This document shows positions 47,169-60,558 of a stretch of DNA of 64,000 bases, in pieces. Location of the stretch: contig JAQOOI010000074.1 of the NCBI GenBank assembly GCA_028554645.1, forward strand, positions 496,001 to 560,000, in the 5' to 3' direction. Both the position numbers and the translations under genes were made by a program. The notes beneath the pieces are model-generated. The model was not told the origin of the DNA. It searched no databases and was given only the letters and a program-made list of their open reading frames with translations. Position 1 is the stretch's first letter, and each line of letters opens with the position of its first letter. The stretch is from Omphalotus guepiniiformis. Taxonomy: Eukaryota > Basidiomycota > Agaricomycetes > Agaricales > Omphalotaceae.

Positions 47169-47856
47169 ATGCATGATGTAGGTTTTCCTGTACTGTTTAT
47201 ACAAAGAGATAGTTCGAGCCCTCTCGCTTGGACATTTATATGCAGAGTGCGGAGGGACCTTCGTCGATTGACATCCTCGCTCTTTCAACTTCAAGCACCG
47301 CATCTGATCTCCAAGGCGCAGTTTTCCACCTACCGTGGATCTTGCATCTCAGTCGACCTTTCCGTATCGCCCGGGAGTGACATGCTCTTGAACTTCCAAA
47401 TATCAGATTGGTTGTGCTCCGCCCAGTCCGAATTCCGACACTCTCATCAGTGATATCATCATATTCGTAGGCAACGGACGGCAGCCAGTTCTGTTTGACG
47501 GTAACGTACATGTGTGTGCTGTATGTGTCCGAGCGGAGAATGATCCTTACCTACCTAGCTATACTAACGGCTATGAATACGGCTTCTTAGCTTACATACA
47601 CATCTCGGTTGAATTGAAGGAGTTCATGGATTACTTCAACGTTTATCTAGAGGACTGCTTGTTTTACATCCTTTGAGGATGGATTTACGCCTCAGTTGAC
47701 CTCCTGAGTACTGCAACTCAACTCCTGTAACAGCTTACATCAGCTTCAAATTTCTTTTGCGACTGGGCTCAGGCCCAAGTCATCGCTTCATCATTGCCTG
47801 ATACTGGGCTCAGTATAAAAACAGTAAAGTGTCGCACTGATTCCCCAAGTTCTATT
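47169..47856. other. Intergenic; TATA box of the tryptophan gene
   Basis: No gene. TATAAAA at about 47814-47820 lies about 40 bp ahead of the tryptophan gene's ATG. Confidence 0.5.
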
Positions 47857-50512
47857 ATGACGACCACTTTGCCTGCTTTTTTATCTGGCCAACTCGATGT
47901 CCTTCTAATTGACAACTTTGACTCGTTCACTTGGAACCTCTATCAGCAAATATGTCTGCTTGGCTCGCAGGTGACAGTGATACGGAACGACGCGATATCT
48001 CCTTCGTTGTTTCCCCAGTTGAAAATCAGATCGCTCATTATCTCTCCTGGTCCTGGACATCCACAAACTGACTCTGGCATATCAAAAGCAGCCATCGAGT
48101 ATTTCCAGGGAAAGGTCCCTGTTCTTGGAGTATGTATGGGCTTAGAATGTATGGTCGACTTGTATGGTGGTAAAATAGGGTAAGTACTAATATCCACTAT
48201 TGCCAATGTTAAATGTCAGTCTAACGTACGCAACAATTCGTTCGTCTTTAAGATATGCGGGCGAGATAATGCACGGCAAAGTCAGTCGCATACGACACGA
48301 CAATCGAGGCTGCTTCAAAGGCATACCTCAAGGGATCAAGTCCACACGTTATCATTCCCTTAGTGCTGCTCTGACCACTCTGCCATCTGAACTGGCAGTG
48401 ACTGCTGCCACCGAAGATTCCAGTGTCATTATGGGCGTGCGTCATCGAAAGTATACCTTGGAAGCCGTGCAGTATCATCCTGAGAGTATTCTCAGTGAGG
48501 GTGGGGACGATCTCATGCGTAATTTCCTTGCCCTTCGAGGAGGTTTGTGGGAGGAGAACCCCGAGGCGAAGGTTTCGGATGCAAGCCTTCCTCCTTTCCA
48601 TCTTGAAGTCCTTTCCACAACGAATGGGGCCTCCAAAGCCGCAGCTTCCAAGGTACCATCGATCCTTGAGAAGATTTACAGTCAGCGTCTTGCCGACGTC
48701 GCACAAGCTCAGAAGACTCCCGGAACAACGCTCGCAGATTTGCAGACCCTGTTGGCGCTCAATATTGCCCCACCCTTAATTTCCTTCCTTCCTCGGCTCA
48801 AACAAAATACTGAAGAGCACCTGGCCCTTCTGGCTGAGATAAAGCGTGCTTCCCCATCTAAAGGTCCTATCTCAGTGGCTACCTCTCCCGCTGCCCAAGC
48901 ATCTCTTTATGCGCTTTCTGGAGCGAATGCTATATCTGTGCTGACGGAGCCCAAGTGGTTCCTTGGTTCCTTACAAGATATGCTACACGCACGCCTGAGC
49001 GTCGCGAACTTACCCAACAGACCGGCAATCCTTCGCAAAGATTTCATTCTTAGTCGGTATCAAGTCCTAGAATCGCGTTTGTGGGGTGCTGATACTATTC
49101 TGCTGATTGTGAGCATGCTTACCGAGGTATTATTGCGGGATCTGTACCAGTACAGTTTGGAACTCGGTATGGAGCCGCTTGTAGAGGTCAATAACGCGAA
49201 AGAAATGGAATTAGCACTTTCTCTACCTGCAAAGGTCATCGGCGTAAACAACCGAAATCTGCACGACTTCCAGGTGGATATGTCTACTACCAGTAGGCTC
49301 AGCGAGATGGTGCAGGGAAAGGATGTCTTCCTATGTGCGTTGAGTGGTATCTCAAGCTCGGATGACGTGAAGAAGTATGCTGCAGAGGGCGTTCGTGCTG
49401 TTCTTGTTGGAGAGAGTCTAATGAGGGCGAAGGACACGTCTGCTTATATTCGCAAACTCCTTTCCTTTCCCGAACAAACAATTTCTCCGAGTACCTCCCT
49501 TTCTGATACACCACTTGTGAAGATATGTGGCGTCCGTTCTAAAGAGGAAGCACTTTATATTGCGGAAGCAGGCGCTGATATGCTTGGGCTGATGTTCGTT
49601 CCCAAATCGAAGCGCTATATCGATCTTGATACGGCGAAGAGTGTTTCAGAGGCAATCCGTGCTTCAAGACCACCTCCGGCGCCATCCACATCTCTCGATG
49701 ACAAATTGTTAAACGTACCCTGGTTTACCTCGCAAGCTACACGCCTAACGTCTACTGCCTCTCGACCACTACTTGTTGGTGTATTCCAGGATGCTACTCT
49801 CGCTACTATTCTTCACGCGGTCTCTTACTGCGAGCTCGACGTTGTCCAACTGCATGGCTCGGAACCGATCGAATTGGCACGACAGATACCTGTACCAGTA
49901 ATACGCGCGTTCCATCTCGGGAAAGGGTCTGGAGTAGCAGGTATAACCCTTGGCGGGTATCATGAATTTATTCTGCTCGATTCTTTGAGAAACGACGGGA
50001 GCGGAGTCAGCGGTGGATCCGGGAAAGTCATTGACTGGGCGTTCGCGAAAAGCGTTGTAGAAGCTGGAGAGATTGTCACTGATATCTCAGTGTACAAGTC
50101 TACTGATCATCCTTCTGCTACCGAAGCAGTTAAATCAGAATCGGATGCTTCTGCGCCTTCTGATGCTGCGACTTCCAACGAAATACCCTCCGAAACACCG
50201 CCTACACCGACTGCTCTTGAAGTATCTGTTAATGGTCATGCCAAACATGGTGTGGTTGCTGTTTCACCTTCCTTGGCGCCGAAATACCCTCTCCCAGTAA
50301 TCCTTGCCGGAGGTTTGACGCCAACCAATGTTGCAGAAGCCATCGCCAAGGTACATCCTTGGGCGGTTGATGTCAGTGGCGGGGTTGAAACAGAAGACGG
50401 GCAGATGAAGGATCTGGAGAAGGTTAGAGTCTTTATTGCACAGGCCAAAAGTCTCGTAGAGGCGGAGAAGGAGATGAAGGAAGTTGTTAAAGAAGCGGAG
50501 ACCACTGCATAA
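47857..50512 (+). CDS. TRP1: Trifunctional anthranilate synthase component II / IGPS / PRA isomerase
   Basis: Three steps of tryptophan synthesis in one cytosolic protein: glutamine amidotransferase subunit of anthranilate synthase, indole-3-glycerol-phosphate synthase, and phosphoribosylanthranilate isomerase. Two exons (47857-48179, 48253-50512) give 860 aa. GATase, residues 1-225: [20 protein letters not shown], nucleophile Cys93 in GVCMGLECM, and YHPESI. IGPS, about 225-500: [50 protein letters not shown], about 525-860: [27 protein letters not shown], and [12 protein letters not shown] Ser/Thr/Ala-rich insert of about 55 residues (codons for 50092-50260) splits the PRAI part. The domain order matches basidiomycete and ascomycete TRP1/trpC. 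Residue 97 is Glu where relatives usually have Gln. Confidence 0.96.
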
Positions 50513-50975
50513 TACCCCACTACTAGCTGTGGAATATCTTTTGTATGGTGATATTATTGGGAAACATCTGGAATTTATGGACGTGGTTTATACTGCTTAG
50601 ATGTAGTCAATCAAACTGATCAAGTCGTACTCCTTCTGTAACGCATCTGTTGTTCTGGTATATGTACTACGTTTCACAGAAGAGTATATTTACACGGCTT
50701 GTGTACAGATCCTGTAGGTAGAAACAATAGGAACGAATAAAGTATAGATTGCGGGGGTGTGGTTGTAAGCAGTTGCAAATAGAAAGAAGTGCGGACCACT
50801 GAGAATAGCATAAAGGATCAGGGGTGGATAGAGGAAGAAAAAGCAGAGGTGTTACATCGCAAATCTAACCGAGAGCCCAACAAGGAAACATATACAAGCA
50901 ACGCTCGCCCACCCGACAACTACACTTTGCCTCAGGAAAGAGATCATGAAAAAATGGATGGGTAACAAAAATCAA
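50513..50975. other. Convergent intergenic region
   Basis: 3' ends of the tryptophan gene and of NoxR face each other. No feature beyond presumed UTRs. Confidence 0.5.
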
Positions 50976-53049
50976 TCAGTTATCCGAACACCACACCTCA
51001 AGCTTTCCTTCCGGTTTGCCTTTAGAGCTCTCGCGCGCAGTCTCGATGGCAAGCTCATAGTCAGACTCATCTTGGAGCGTGACCTTGCCGCCATCTTCAT
51101 CTTTAAATTTAAGGCTCAGACCACCAAAGCCCTTGCCGAACTTGGTGGTGACTTTCTCCATGAACTCTTCAAAGGATGTGTCGGGCGTAAGTGCCATGCC
51201 TCGCACGTCATCCTTATAGTGTAGCTATACGCGAAAGAACTGTTTAGAGGACATTTGTACTATATGGCCTGAGAAGGACTAACCTTCACTCTGATCTTGA
51301 TTAGCTCGAACGGTGCGTCTTCGTAGTCGCCACTGACATAGCCCTCCTCCTCTTCCTCATACGAGCTCTGTATGCGACTACTCGCAGCACGACCTGTGTT
51401 GCGCCTTGTCAACTTTCTCCTCATGCTACCACCCCCAAACGAACTCGGGGCGTAGTTACTCGCAGGAGCACTACGGGAGCCAGATCGAGCAACGGGAGGC
51501 AAGTTATTGGGGTTCGCATTCGAGCGTGCCCAGGCAGCAATACGGTCAGGAGGGCCACCGCCAGGAGTTAAGCTAGTAGGAACCGGCGGAGGGGCAGATG
51601 ATTCTCCGTAAGTATCCAGGTAGTCATCATAGAACTCAGTGAGTCGACTTTCGGCAGGATCTACGAGAAAAAGGCAATGATCAATATCCGAGAAAAGCCA
51701 TTCAAAGAAAATTCTGAATTACCTTTCGCAGGTAGGGTGGGAGGCGCAGAAGTGGGGTTGTTGGGCGAGGCTCCGGGTTTCCTGACACTTAGTCCACGGA
51801 CAGGGCCCCCAATCGACGCACCAGGCGAAGCCCTGCTGGCATTGATCGTAGTCGCACTCCTGGAGATGCCGGGCAACGGCGCTGAACTCTTTTCACCAGA
51901 CGTACGCATGCGAGCATTTTCAGGTACATTAAGAGTGGTATTGGCTCGCCCAAGAGCAGGAGCCCTTCCAATGTCGGCATCAAGTCCTACGACCAACATA
52001 TCTAAACCAAGGATAGCTCCAGCAAACAAAAAGTACGTACTGGATATGGAAGGATTGGGAACCGTCACACTTCGGCTAAGCTCTGCTGCTGGTTGTTCTA
52101 CGAATACACCAGACGGTGAAATGCCTTGTCTCAAGTTTGTGGCACCAGTGAAGCCAGTAAATGCATCTCTGGAGTCGCTAGCAGCGATGAGCACCTGAAA
52201 GAGAGTTACGAACTTGGCTCTTTAACCAAATGTATACACATACTGGCGTTCCCATATAACTTTTGGCCCCGGCGTTCTTCAGTTTCTTCTCTGAAGGGCG
52301 GTACAACACGCCAACAGGCTGGAGAGATTGAGGCTTAATAACGAGTAAGGGTACGTGAACAAAAGACGAACAATACTGAAGACCGTATAGCCTTCTCCGC
52401 GATCAGCGATTGCATCGTCAATAACGTTATGTTCGTCAGTGGCCTTGTCTTTCCTTGCTTCCTGCATGTCTGCCAACCCTTCTTCCATTCGCCCCATATA
52501 AATCTGGGAAAGACCTTTGTTGAACAGTACCTCCGCTGAGAATAGTCTAAATTTGAGGCCCAGCTGTTCATAATTTCTGGAATAAGATGAATTAGCGATT
52601 ACAAAGTCATTGAACAATAGCGACGTACATAGCCTGATTCCCTCTCAAATAAAGTAATGCCTCTTCGAAGTCTTTGAATGCCAGATCGTACCGAGCGAGC
52701 AGGAAATTAGAGACTCCACATTGGAAGTAACTAGTGGACAGGAATGAGGCATCCATCCCAGTGGCAACGTATTCACACTTACGCAACCGCCAAGTAATTA
52801 TCCAGCCCGGTCGCCTCGATGAACTTCTCCACAGCAGCTTCATGCTCCCCCAATGTCGCGTAGATAAGACCCATGTTCGTCAATATCTTTGACGAATCAG
52901 CAATACGCTAGATCCAAATTGGTAGCCATTCACAGTGGGAACACAAGGACGAGACGCACAGAGAAAAGGTCGAGAGCCTTTTCGAAATCCTCCTCATCAT
53001 AAGCCTTGAGAGCAGCAGCCCAGGTTTCGAGTTCAGCTTTGAGAGACAT
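50976..53049 (-). CDS. noxR: NADPH oxidase regulator NoxR (p67phox-like)
   Basis: Activator of fungal NADPH oxidases, bringing Rac to the Nox complex during hyphal growth and development. ATG 53049 starts MSLKAELETWAAALKAYDEE. The N-terminal half has TPR repeats: FEKALDLFS, SKILTNMGLIYATLGEHEAAVEKF, YFQCGVSNFLLARYDLAFKDFEEAL, and FKLFSAEV-like FRLFSAEVLFNKGLSQIYMG. An activation-domain-like region follows (VGVLYRPSEKKLKN, KSYMGTPVLIAASD). The middle is a Pro/Ser-rich linker with a segment of basic residues. The C-terminus is a PB1 domain: IKIRVKV, DTSFEEFMEKVTTKFG, LKFKDEDGGKVTLQDESDYELAI. No SH3 domain is seen, as expected for fungi. Multi-exon; small internal exon borders were not all fixed. 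Confidence 0.9.
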
Positions 53050-55058
53050 CTGTGTTGAAGGTTGGCGAGCCGGTCGCAGAAAATTGACTTGGTGTTGAAA
53101 GAAAAGAGCGAAGAAGAGAGTCTAAAAATTAAGGAAGAAGGTACAGAAGAAGAACAAAAGAATGAGTGAGAGCCAGTCCCAGGAAGACAGAGGCGAGAAA
53201 GGATGGAAAGAGGCAAGTAGGAAAGTGAAGGGATATATAATTGACTGGCAGGTTTCAGACTGATTCTGTTGTTAGGGGACTTGTCAAATTCTCACGTTTC
53301 CCACGATACCTGAACCCGCAGCCTTTTAAACGTGGTGCCCCTTTTCTACTTGTACTTGTTGTACTTGTTCTTCTCATCATGCCGTTTGTTTTTTATTATC
53401 CATCCTTTAGTCTTTTTTTACTCTTCCGTTCCCTTTTCTTCTGAGCATTGTCTTTTAATTGTCCTAGCTCTCGTGGAATAGGCATCAATACTTACAATCA
53501 CAGACCACGATTCCCATCTGCCCAAGGTATATTTACATCTGCCTGATCTTCACAAAATGGCATATTCGAGTAGCCTTTTTTGTCCGGAGTAGCGCCGCCC
53601 AATGATCCCAGTCACCCACAGCCGCAACAGCACGCTGCGTTGTACTGACAGTAAGTACACTGGGGCAGTAGTCCCTTGATCCCAACGGTTGCTTGGCGTA
53701 CCACGGGATTCTTTGATTTTCCTGCCGACGCGCCTGGAGTCTTCTCGATACTTCAATTCCAGTGAAACCTCATTGCCTAGTTCGGGCTCGAAGAGGCTCG
53801 ATGCCTGGGCTGCTCATCCCGTTCATCAATTCTGCATACTTCCGTTTGTATTGCGTGGACGGCTATCTGAGACTATCTCTTTACCGGGAAACTCCATCAT
53901 GATTCATCCCGGTGCTACGCAGAATGCAAGGATGTTCTCTTGCATGAACTGTAGAAGGCTGTACTACAGACTGCAACAATTCTTGATGTCGTTACATCGA
54001 TCATTGCTCGGTTCCAGACAGCTTTCCATGCTCAAGAGTGCTCAAGCATTCACTATTCACTCACAATCGCGCTCGGCGTAGCAACAGCACTCAGGTGAGA
54101 ACCAACACATGCATACTCATGTCCTGTTCAATCGCAATGATAGCAATTCTGACTTTTTAGTCACTCTAGGCAATCAACATACCGACGCTATTTTGCCTTT
54201 AAATATTCATAGAATCTGCCGCGCAAGCACACTGGTTACAGGTTACCCTCTCGATAGTACCGAGACAGTGGGACCAGCAGTGTGCCAACGCCAATGTCTC
54301 TTTGGTTCCCAATTCTAAATCCTGGCTGATGATGCATTCTTATTAAGTTATTTATGATTATCCGGGGGCCGAATCGTAATGTGCGATATCTACTTGGCCC
54401 ATTAGACAGTTTCAATGAACAGATAGATACTTACAAGGATTGCATCTTTCACGGCTTCATCGTGTTTCTACAATTCCCGATCAGCTTCTCCCAAAAAGCG
54501 TTCGAACGATGGCGTAACTGAGTATGTACACATGCGTTCTCTTCCTGGTACTCAAGCATGCATGACGTACATGAGCGTATATGTAGGAGCCTTGCCGTTC
54601 GGAGGGCTAGGTAGGAGCTGTACCGCAGTATTCTTATGTACAGTATTGCAAAACTCGAGCTACAAAGATTTGGTCAGGTACGGTTGTCATTGGCCGTCGT
54701 AGACAATGCGCTGACTGCGCTGAATACGTATGTATCATAATGTATGTAAGTAACAAACAAATCCAACGGAGATATAGTTCAGCCAACTTTTTCCTCATCC
54801 AACCAGCCCCAGTCCCACACCCAGGACCGTTGGAGATGATATTCCAACTTCAACAGTGACACCTTGATTTCGATATCGTACACACCTTCAACAAAGATTA
54901 TGATATGTATAGCAGCGAAAATCGAAAGTATATAGTATGCAATGATAAAATACAATTGTCCCTTTTGCATATATTCTAAAACAGCAGAGTCGCGAACGAT
55001 AAAGGAGCGTGAAACAAGTCGCAGCGTCGTGCCTTGTCATCCATTAGAAAGAGCGGTT
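53050..55058. other. 2-kb gap without a recognised gene
   Basis: The right half follows the flippase 3' end, the left half is the NoxR promoter (TATATAA near 53233). The longest frame (53689-54081, 130 codons) lacks a splice partner or domain. I see no tRNA, snRNA or transposon remains. Confidence 0.4.
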
Positions 55059-58000
55059 TTAGTATCCAGAGGGCTTTGCGTTGGACTTGGATGTATCGTA
55101 GGCCCGAATGAGCTTGGCCTGGTCCTGTTTGCCATTCTCTGTCTGGCTGAACGCAAATCCACGATTTCGCCGCATACGTTGTACAGCCCGGACTTTCTTG
55201 ATCGCTTTCTGGAACCTGAGTATTGGTCGAAGAGTGAGTATTCGCAGCCATGAACCATTAACATAGAACTCACTGCTCCTGTCGTGGTCGATAATCGGGT
55301 ATATTGTATTTTTGTAGCTCCTGAGCAATGTGGTATGAGGAAGGATTATACGTCCTTCGGTAACTAGAAACCACGAAACCGATCAGACGCATATTGAGGT
55401 GCAAGTAACGGGATTGGTTCACGTAATATTTCCATGCGAAGTCGCGGCTTAAACAGAAAACAGGGACAAGAAGAATCATGAAGTAAAACACTCCATCAGT
55501 CCAGAGACGTGGTACGATGTTTTCGTATTCCATGGAGAACCCGATCGCGGGAGCGACGACTGCGTATATTGGAAGAAAAACCATCGTGAAGGCGAACGAT
55601 CCGGGGATGGCTAAGGATGCCATAATAGATTTGTTGTAATCTGAGAGCGATGACACAGTTGGCTACTCACCTGCAACAGTATATTTAGTCCAGATACTAA
55701 CGAATCTGTCAGCATCTAGAATCTAACATTGAAGCTGATGACAACGTACTCAGATATCAACGCGGCCTTCCCAAGCACCGTCAGGAGTACGGCAAGATAT
55801 AATGTGGTACCCCAAAACCAATGTCCAGTGTCGTATCCGGTGGCTTGTTTGACATCCCCCCACCATAAGATCACGGAAAATCCATACAGAATCTATGCAG
55901 ACCAATCAGAATTACAAGAATTTTTGGTACCATTAGTCTTACCAGTGAGTGATAGAGGGCGTTTGCTATCCACATCCAGAACGCTGTTTTCGTGAAGAAC
56001 TCGTTCTTTTGGCCAAGAGTGTACAGCTGAGGATATCTATCCAATATCCGAGCCGAGACGAATTGGTCGAAAATTCCTATGACCAGCGGAGGCAGAACCG
56101 TGAACACGACGTTATACAATGATAGCGTCCATGACTCGTATGCAATTTGTCCGGAGAAATTGTTGAAAAATGAGAACTAGGCATGGAGATGTCAGTTTTC
56201 AGCACAATCCACGCACGTGCGGGACAACCTACCCAGAACTGTGTCATGTACAACACGATGTTCTTGTAAAAGGAATCTAAATAGCAATTCAGTGTCTACT
56301 TTTCTTAAGCAGCGAGCCTCAATGGTACTGACAGAGAATAAGCTTTGACAGTCTGCGATAACTCCAAGCACCGTGAACCAACAACAGCTTCTTGAGGTAC
56401 CTGAACTGTGAGATAGCAACGTCTGCAGAACGAGCAGCTTGTAGACCCTCAACCATCATTAATACCTGACAACAAATTACAGAGATAAGACATCCGATAC
56501 TGACCTCAACGCCAGATATACCAACGCCAACGTGTGCGGCCTGAATCATGCTCACATCATTAGCACCATCACCAATGGCAAGCAGGATAGACTTCTGATT
56601 CTTCTTGACGAGCTTGACGACAAGAGCTTTTTGTAAAGGAGAGACACGACCTGCAGTGAAGAACATGAGATCCAGCTGCCTCCCACACACAAATGCAAAA
56701 CCCACAGCAGATGACAGCTTTACACATAATCGCAAGTTCCAGGAAGATCTTCGACATAGACTTCTCCAACGCAAAAGTAAGACTTTTGCCATCTAATTAT
56801 CCCGTCATAAAGATAAAGTCATGGTAACAAGGTGACGGAATACCGACCTATAACCAGCGCGAGATCTTCAAGTTCTCCTGTGCTTCGCTGGTTCTTGATG
56901 GCAGCAAGTCTCTTCGAAAGGAAGTCTTCGGTTCCGTGGGCAGATTCCTCGTTGACGACCACCTGGCGTGCAACCATTAACGAATGCCTAGGCCATCGCT
57001 CAATAATACTCACCAGGTTCATTGACTCCGAAATCAGTTTACAAGACATTCCAATGTTGATAGCAGTCTCTTGTCGGTCACCAGTCAGAACCCAGACCTA
57101 CCAAGAGCACGACAAACATCAATATCAATGGATTCCACGAATGCGAGATGGGGGGGTAACCTTGATGCCGGCCTGTTGTAACGTATGGATAGTGTCAGGT
57201 ACACCCTCCTGAAGTTTGTCCTCAATTGCGGTGGCGCCCAGCAAGAATAAATCTTTCTCAATGAGCTCTGCTGCCTGATCAAGAGCTTCGCCACGACCAT
57301 TGATTGTTGCAGCGGCCTGATCGTAGATGGCGACCCACTGTCGATATTCCTGCTCTGGGATGTCGCGAGAAGCAATGCACAATGTTCGGAGACCATCTGT
57401 GGCGTAATCTTCATGACAACAAGTATTAATGACCATAGGAAACATCAAAAGATTCGTTGACACGCACTTCCAAGTGGATCAGGGTCTTCTCCGTATATGG
57501 CTGGTTTTTGCTCAGGCGTTCCAAGATAACCGTATCAGCACCTTTGCAAAAGATCTTGATCTGACCATTTGGCATTCGAACAACGGTTGACATTCGCTTC
57601 CGCGTCGAGTTGAACTCGCAAACGTTCAGGATCTCAAACTCATGCGACTGGCCTGCTATGTTCACAAACACTGACTTAGGCTTTCGCATCTAGGCGCATG
57701 CAATCAGTCAACACTGTGCAGGAACAAGCAGTGGATGACATACATGGAACTGATATCCCAACAACTCTGCGCCAGCCACAAGAGCAGCCTCATCAGGACT
57801 ACTGGCTTGATAAACCAATTTCCCATCTTTCTCTTCTGGAATCACCGTATGACAGACCGCCAACAAAGTCAGAAACTCCTTCACTATCTCCCTTTCCCTA
57901 TCCTTTCCCGAAACCGCGGAGCCAGACGAAGTAGGATCAACAAATGGATTCAGGTTTTCCTCCAAAAATGTCTTCATCTCCGCGAAAGTCTTCCACCCAT

Positions 58001-60051
58001 CGGTATCTGCCTTCCCATCTTCACCTTCACCTCTCTTATTCTCATCTACAACATCAGCATATGCCACCCCAGCGATGCTGCACATCCGAAATTCCATTTC
58101 GTTTCTAGTGAGAGTACCGGTCTTGTCGCTGAATACATATTCAATTTGGCCAAGTTCTTCGACGAGAGAGGAGGTACGGCAAAGGGCAGCCGTGTCGGTC
58201 TTCGCGTAGTACATGTCTAGATCGGAATTGATGAGTTGTGCTTGTTGAAACTTGACGACTTCCATTGTCACAATCAGAGAGATGGGAATAAGGTTATTGT
58301 AGAGGATGATGAACGTGAGGATGTCTGTAATTGGGTAAGCTATTGACACTGTCATACGCACAAGACTTTTCCTGACCTTCAATAAAGCTTTTGGCTGTTA
58401 ATGGCCATTTGAGTAAGGAGGTGACTATAGTTAATGCAGGAGACGTACCTCTGCCACTTAGAGAGGATGTCTCGAATAGGTACCATTGTTGACTGGACAA
58501 AAACCATGTTCGAATACTGCTCCCAATCGTAGAGCCCACCGACAGCAGCAAGAGAAGAATGAACAAAAATACAATTTGCACATTAACTTGTTTTTCAACT
58601 GCCGTACGTTTGATCGGCGCAGCACTTCATTTGTTCGCGTCAGCTAGCTAAGTATGGAAACAAGACCAAAAATACTTGCGTTGCATTCCGCATTAGCTTC
58701 GTCTCGTGGCCTGTGAATACACACAGCCCATATACCCATGGCGTATTCCGTAGCTGCGCACCTCGAAGCAGGAGTTGGTCCGGACCTAAAGGTACCTGTT
58801 TTGGTGTTCCCATGCTAGTGACAAGGTCCAGAGTGCCTTCGTATGTGTACAAAGAATTGTTTGGGTGTTCGGAACGGAGGGACCCACGAAGAGTAGACAC
58901 GAGATTTGGGTTCGTCAAAGAGGAGGTCTGAGGTGATGCTTGCTTGATCTTGAGGTTTGTCTCACTAAGAGGAACATGAGAACGTGTTCGTCAACAGTTT
59001 CGTCAACACAGGAACTCGCAGACGCACCCATCTAAGTTTGATGTTTCGATATAGCACAGTCCTTCTGGTTCGCTCGAACTGAGAAGAATCATGTCTGCTG
59101 GAATAAAGTCGTTGTTCTCAAGCCGCACGACATCGCCAACACCAATATTTTTCCACTTTCTGTCCTCGAAGCTCTCTTGAGGAGTCAATACCTTTGCTTT
59201 TCGTGCGTTGAGTTCTGAATCAGATTGATGTCGTTTCTAGTAAGATATATTTGTAAGATGTTTTATATATTAAGGGACGAGCACGCACCAAGTCTTCCTG
59301 AACCTCCTTAAAAGCTGAAGCTAACAGTACAGCGGCCAGCGGAGCGATAGTAGTCCAGCGATTAGTCGGTGAAACGTCAGGAATTTGCTGAATGCAAGCG
59401 GTGAAAAGGAAGAAAACATTGGCGTATTTGGAGAATTGTTCTGGTGCGAATAATGAGATGATATATATCTTTGCAGAGAAGAGGTCTCTTACCGAACAGA
59501 AACTTTGGGACAAAAGTGGCGACATGATATTTACTCGTAGACACGAAGTTTGAGCTAAATTCGGCGTTGGCGGTGGGATTGTTGAGTGCAACGACCCGTT
59601 CCTTGCCTAAGACTTTCTCCCGCTGCCATGGCCATTTCCATTCTCGTTTCTGTAGTGATTTTATACCCTTCTCGGAAGGTGAAGGTCCTCCAGGGAATAG
59701 ATGTGAACCTGAAAACGGCGGTTGTCCTGTGGGCTCCAGTTCATCATCATCAAAATTCCAGCCTTGGGGTATCCCGACTCCGAGACTGGTTTTAGATACA
59801 CCAGCCGGCGGTGCTGCAGAGCGGGCTAAAGGCAGGCCACTTTCTTGCGAGTGCATTGGTCCAGGTCCTCCGAATGCCGAGTCGGGCAAATTATCATCGT
59901 CGTCGTCGAAGAAGGGATCCAGCATCTGGGGGTTGGGCGAGTTGACATATGGAGAGTCGGAACCTGAAGGTGGGTATCCATTATTTGCAGGCTGATATTG
60001 ACTCGTTGCCGGATTCGCCTGCGAGACAAGTCGTAAAAAGTCGTCGCTCAT
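55059..60051 (-). CDS. P4-type ATPase, phospholipid flippase (Drs2-like)
   Basis: Integral membrane pump of Golgi/endosome or plasma membrane that moves aminophospholipids to the cytosolic leaflet, normally with a Cdc50-family partner. ATG 60051 starts [14 protein letters not shown]. The N-terminal 150 residues are disordered with an acidic Asp run. Motifs in order: [20 protein letters not shown] (first spans), the A-domain DGET split by an intron (NLDG, then ETNLKIKQ), [17 protein letters not shown] (P4-type span 4), the phosphorylated Asp in [24 protein letters not shown], and [21 protein letters not shown]. The terminal spans and a basic tail ([15 protein letters not shown]) end at TAA 55059. 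Length about 1.3 kb of codons agrees with Drs2-class flippases, which PISL and FQQAQLI also favour over Dnf or Neo1. Exon borders not listed. Confidence 0.92.
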
Positions 60052-60558
60052 TGTCGCGGACGACGTCGAGGGTGAAAGTGGTAAAGTATGTGAAGAAGTG
60101 ACAGGACTCCTGAGAAATTAGCGCCGAACTGGGTACCAACGTTACGATCAACCACAAACAATTTCCTCCGCCTTCACTGTTTTTCTTTATAGCAGTTCAC
60201 CATATGCATCTTTTCTTGCTGCATATAACCGCCATCGCTAGTTATTAATCCTATATCTTATTGCACTGGTACATAGTTCTCGGAGCCAAAATCTTCATTT
60301 AAACTCACAATGAAGCATTCAATATTTACATCTGGTGTACTTTTTTTCCCTGGTCGTTTCTGCAATCATAATCTTGCTATTGAAAGCATATATGTATCAT
60401 TGTATCTTGAATGAATACTTTATTACGAGCCGGGGCCAGCCCAAGCCGCGACTGGAGCTGAGTAGAGAACGCAACAATATCTATCAAATTCTGCCGGTTG
60501 ACTATTAACTTAACTGTCGTCCAAGTTGAAGGGGGGTGCTGGTGAAGGCGACAACAAA
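60052..60558. other. Divergent intergenic region
   Basis: Shared 5' flank of the flippase and the GT32-like gene, likely holding both promoters. No distinct element identified. Confidence 0.45.
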
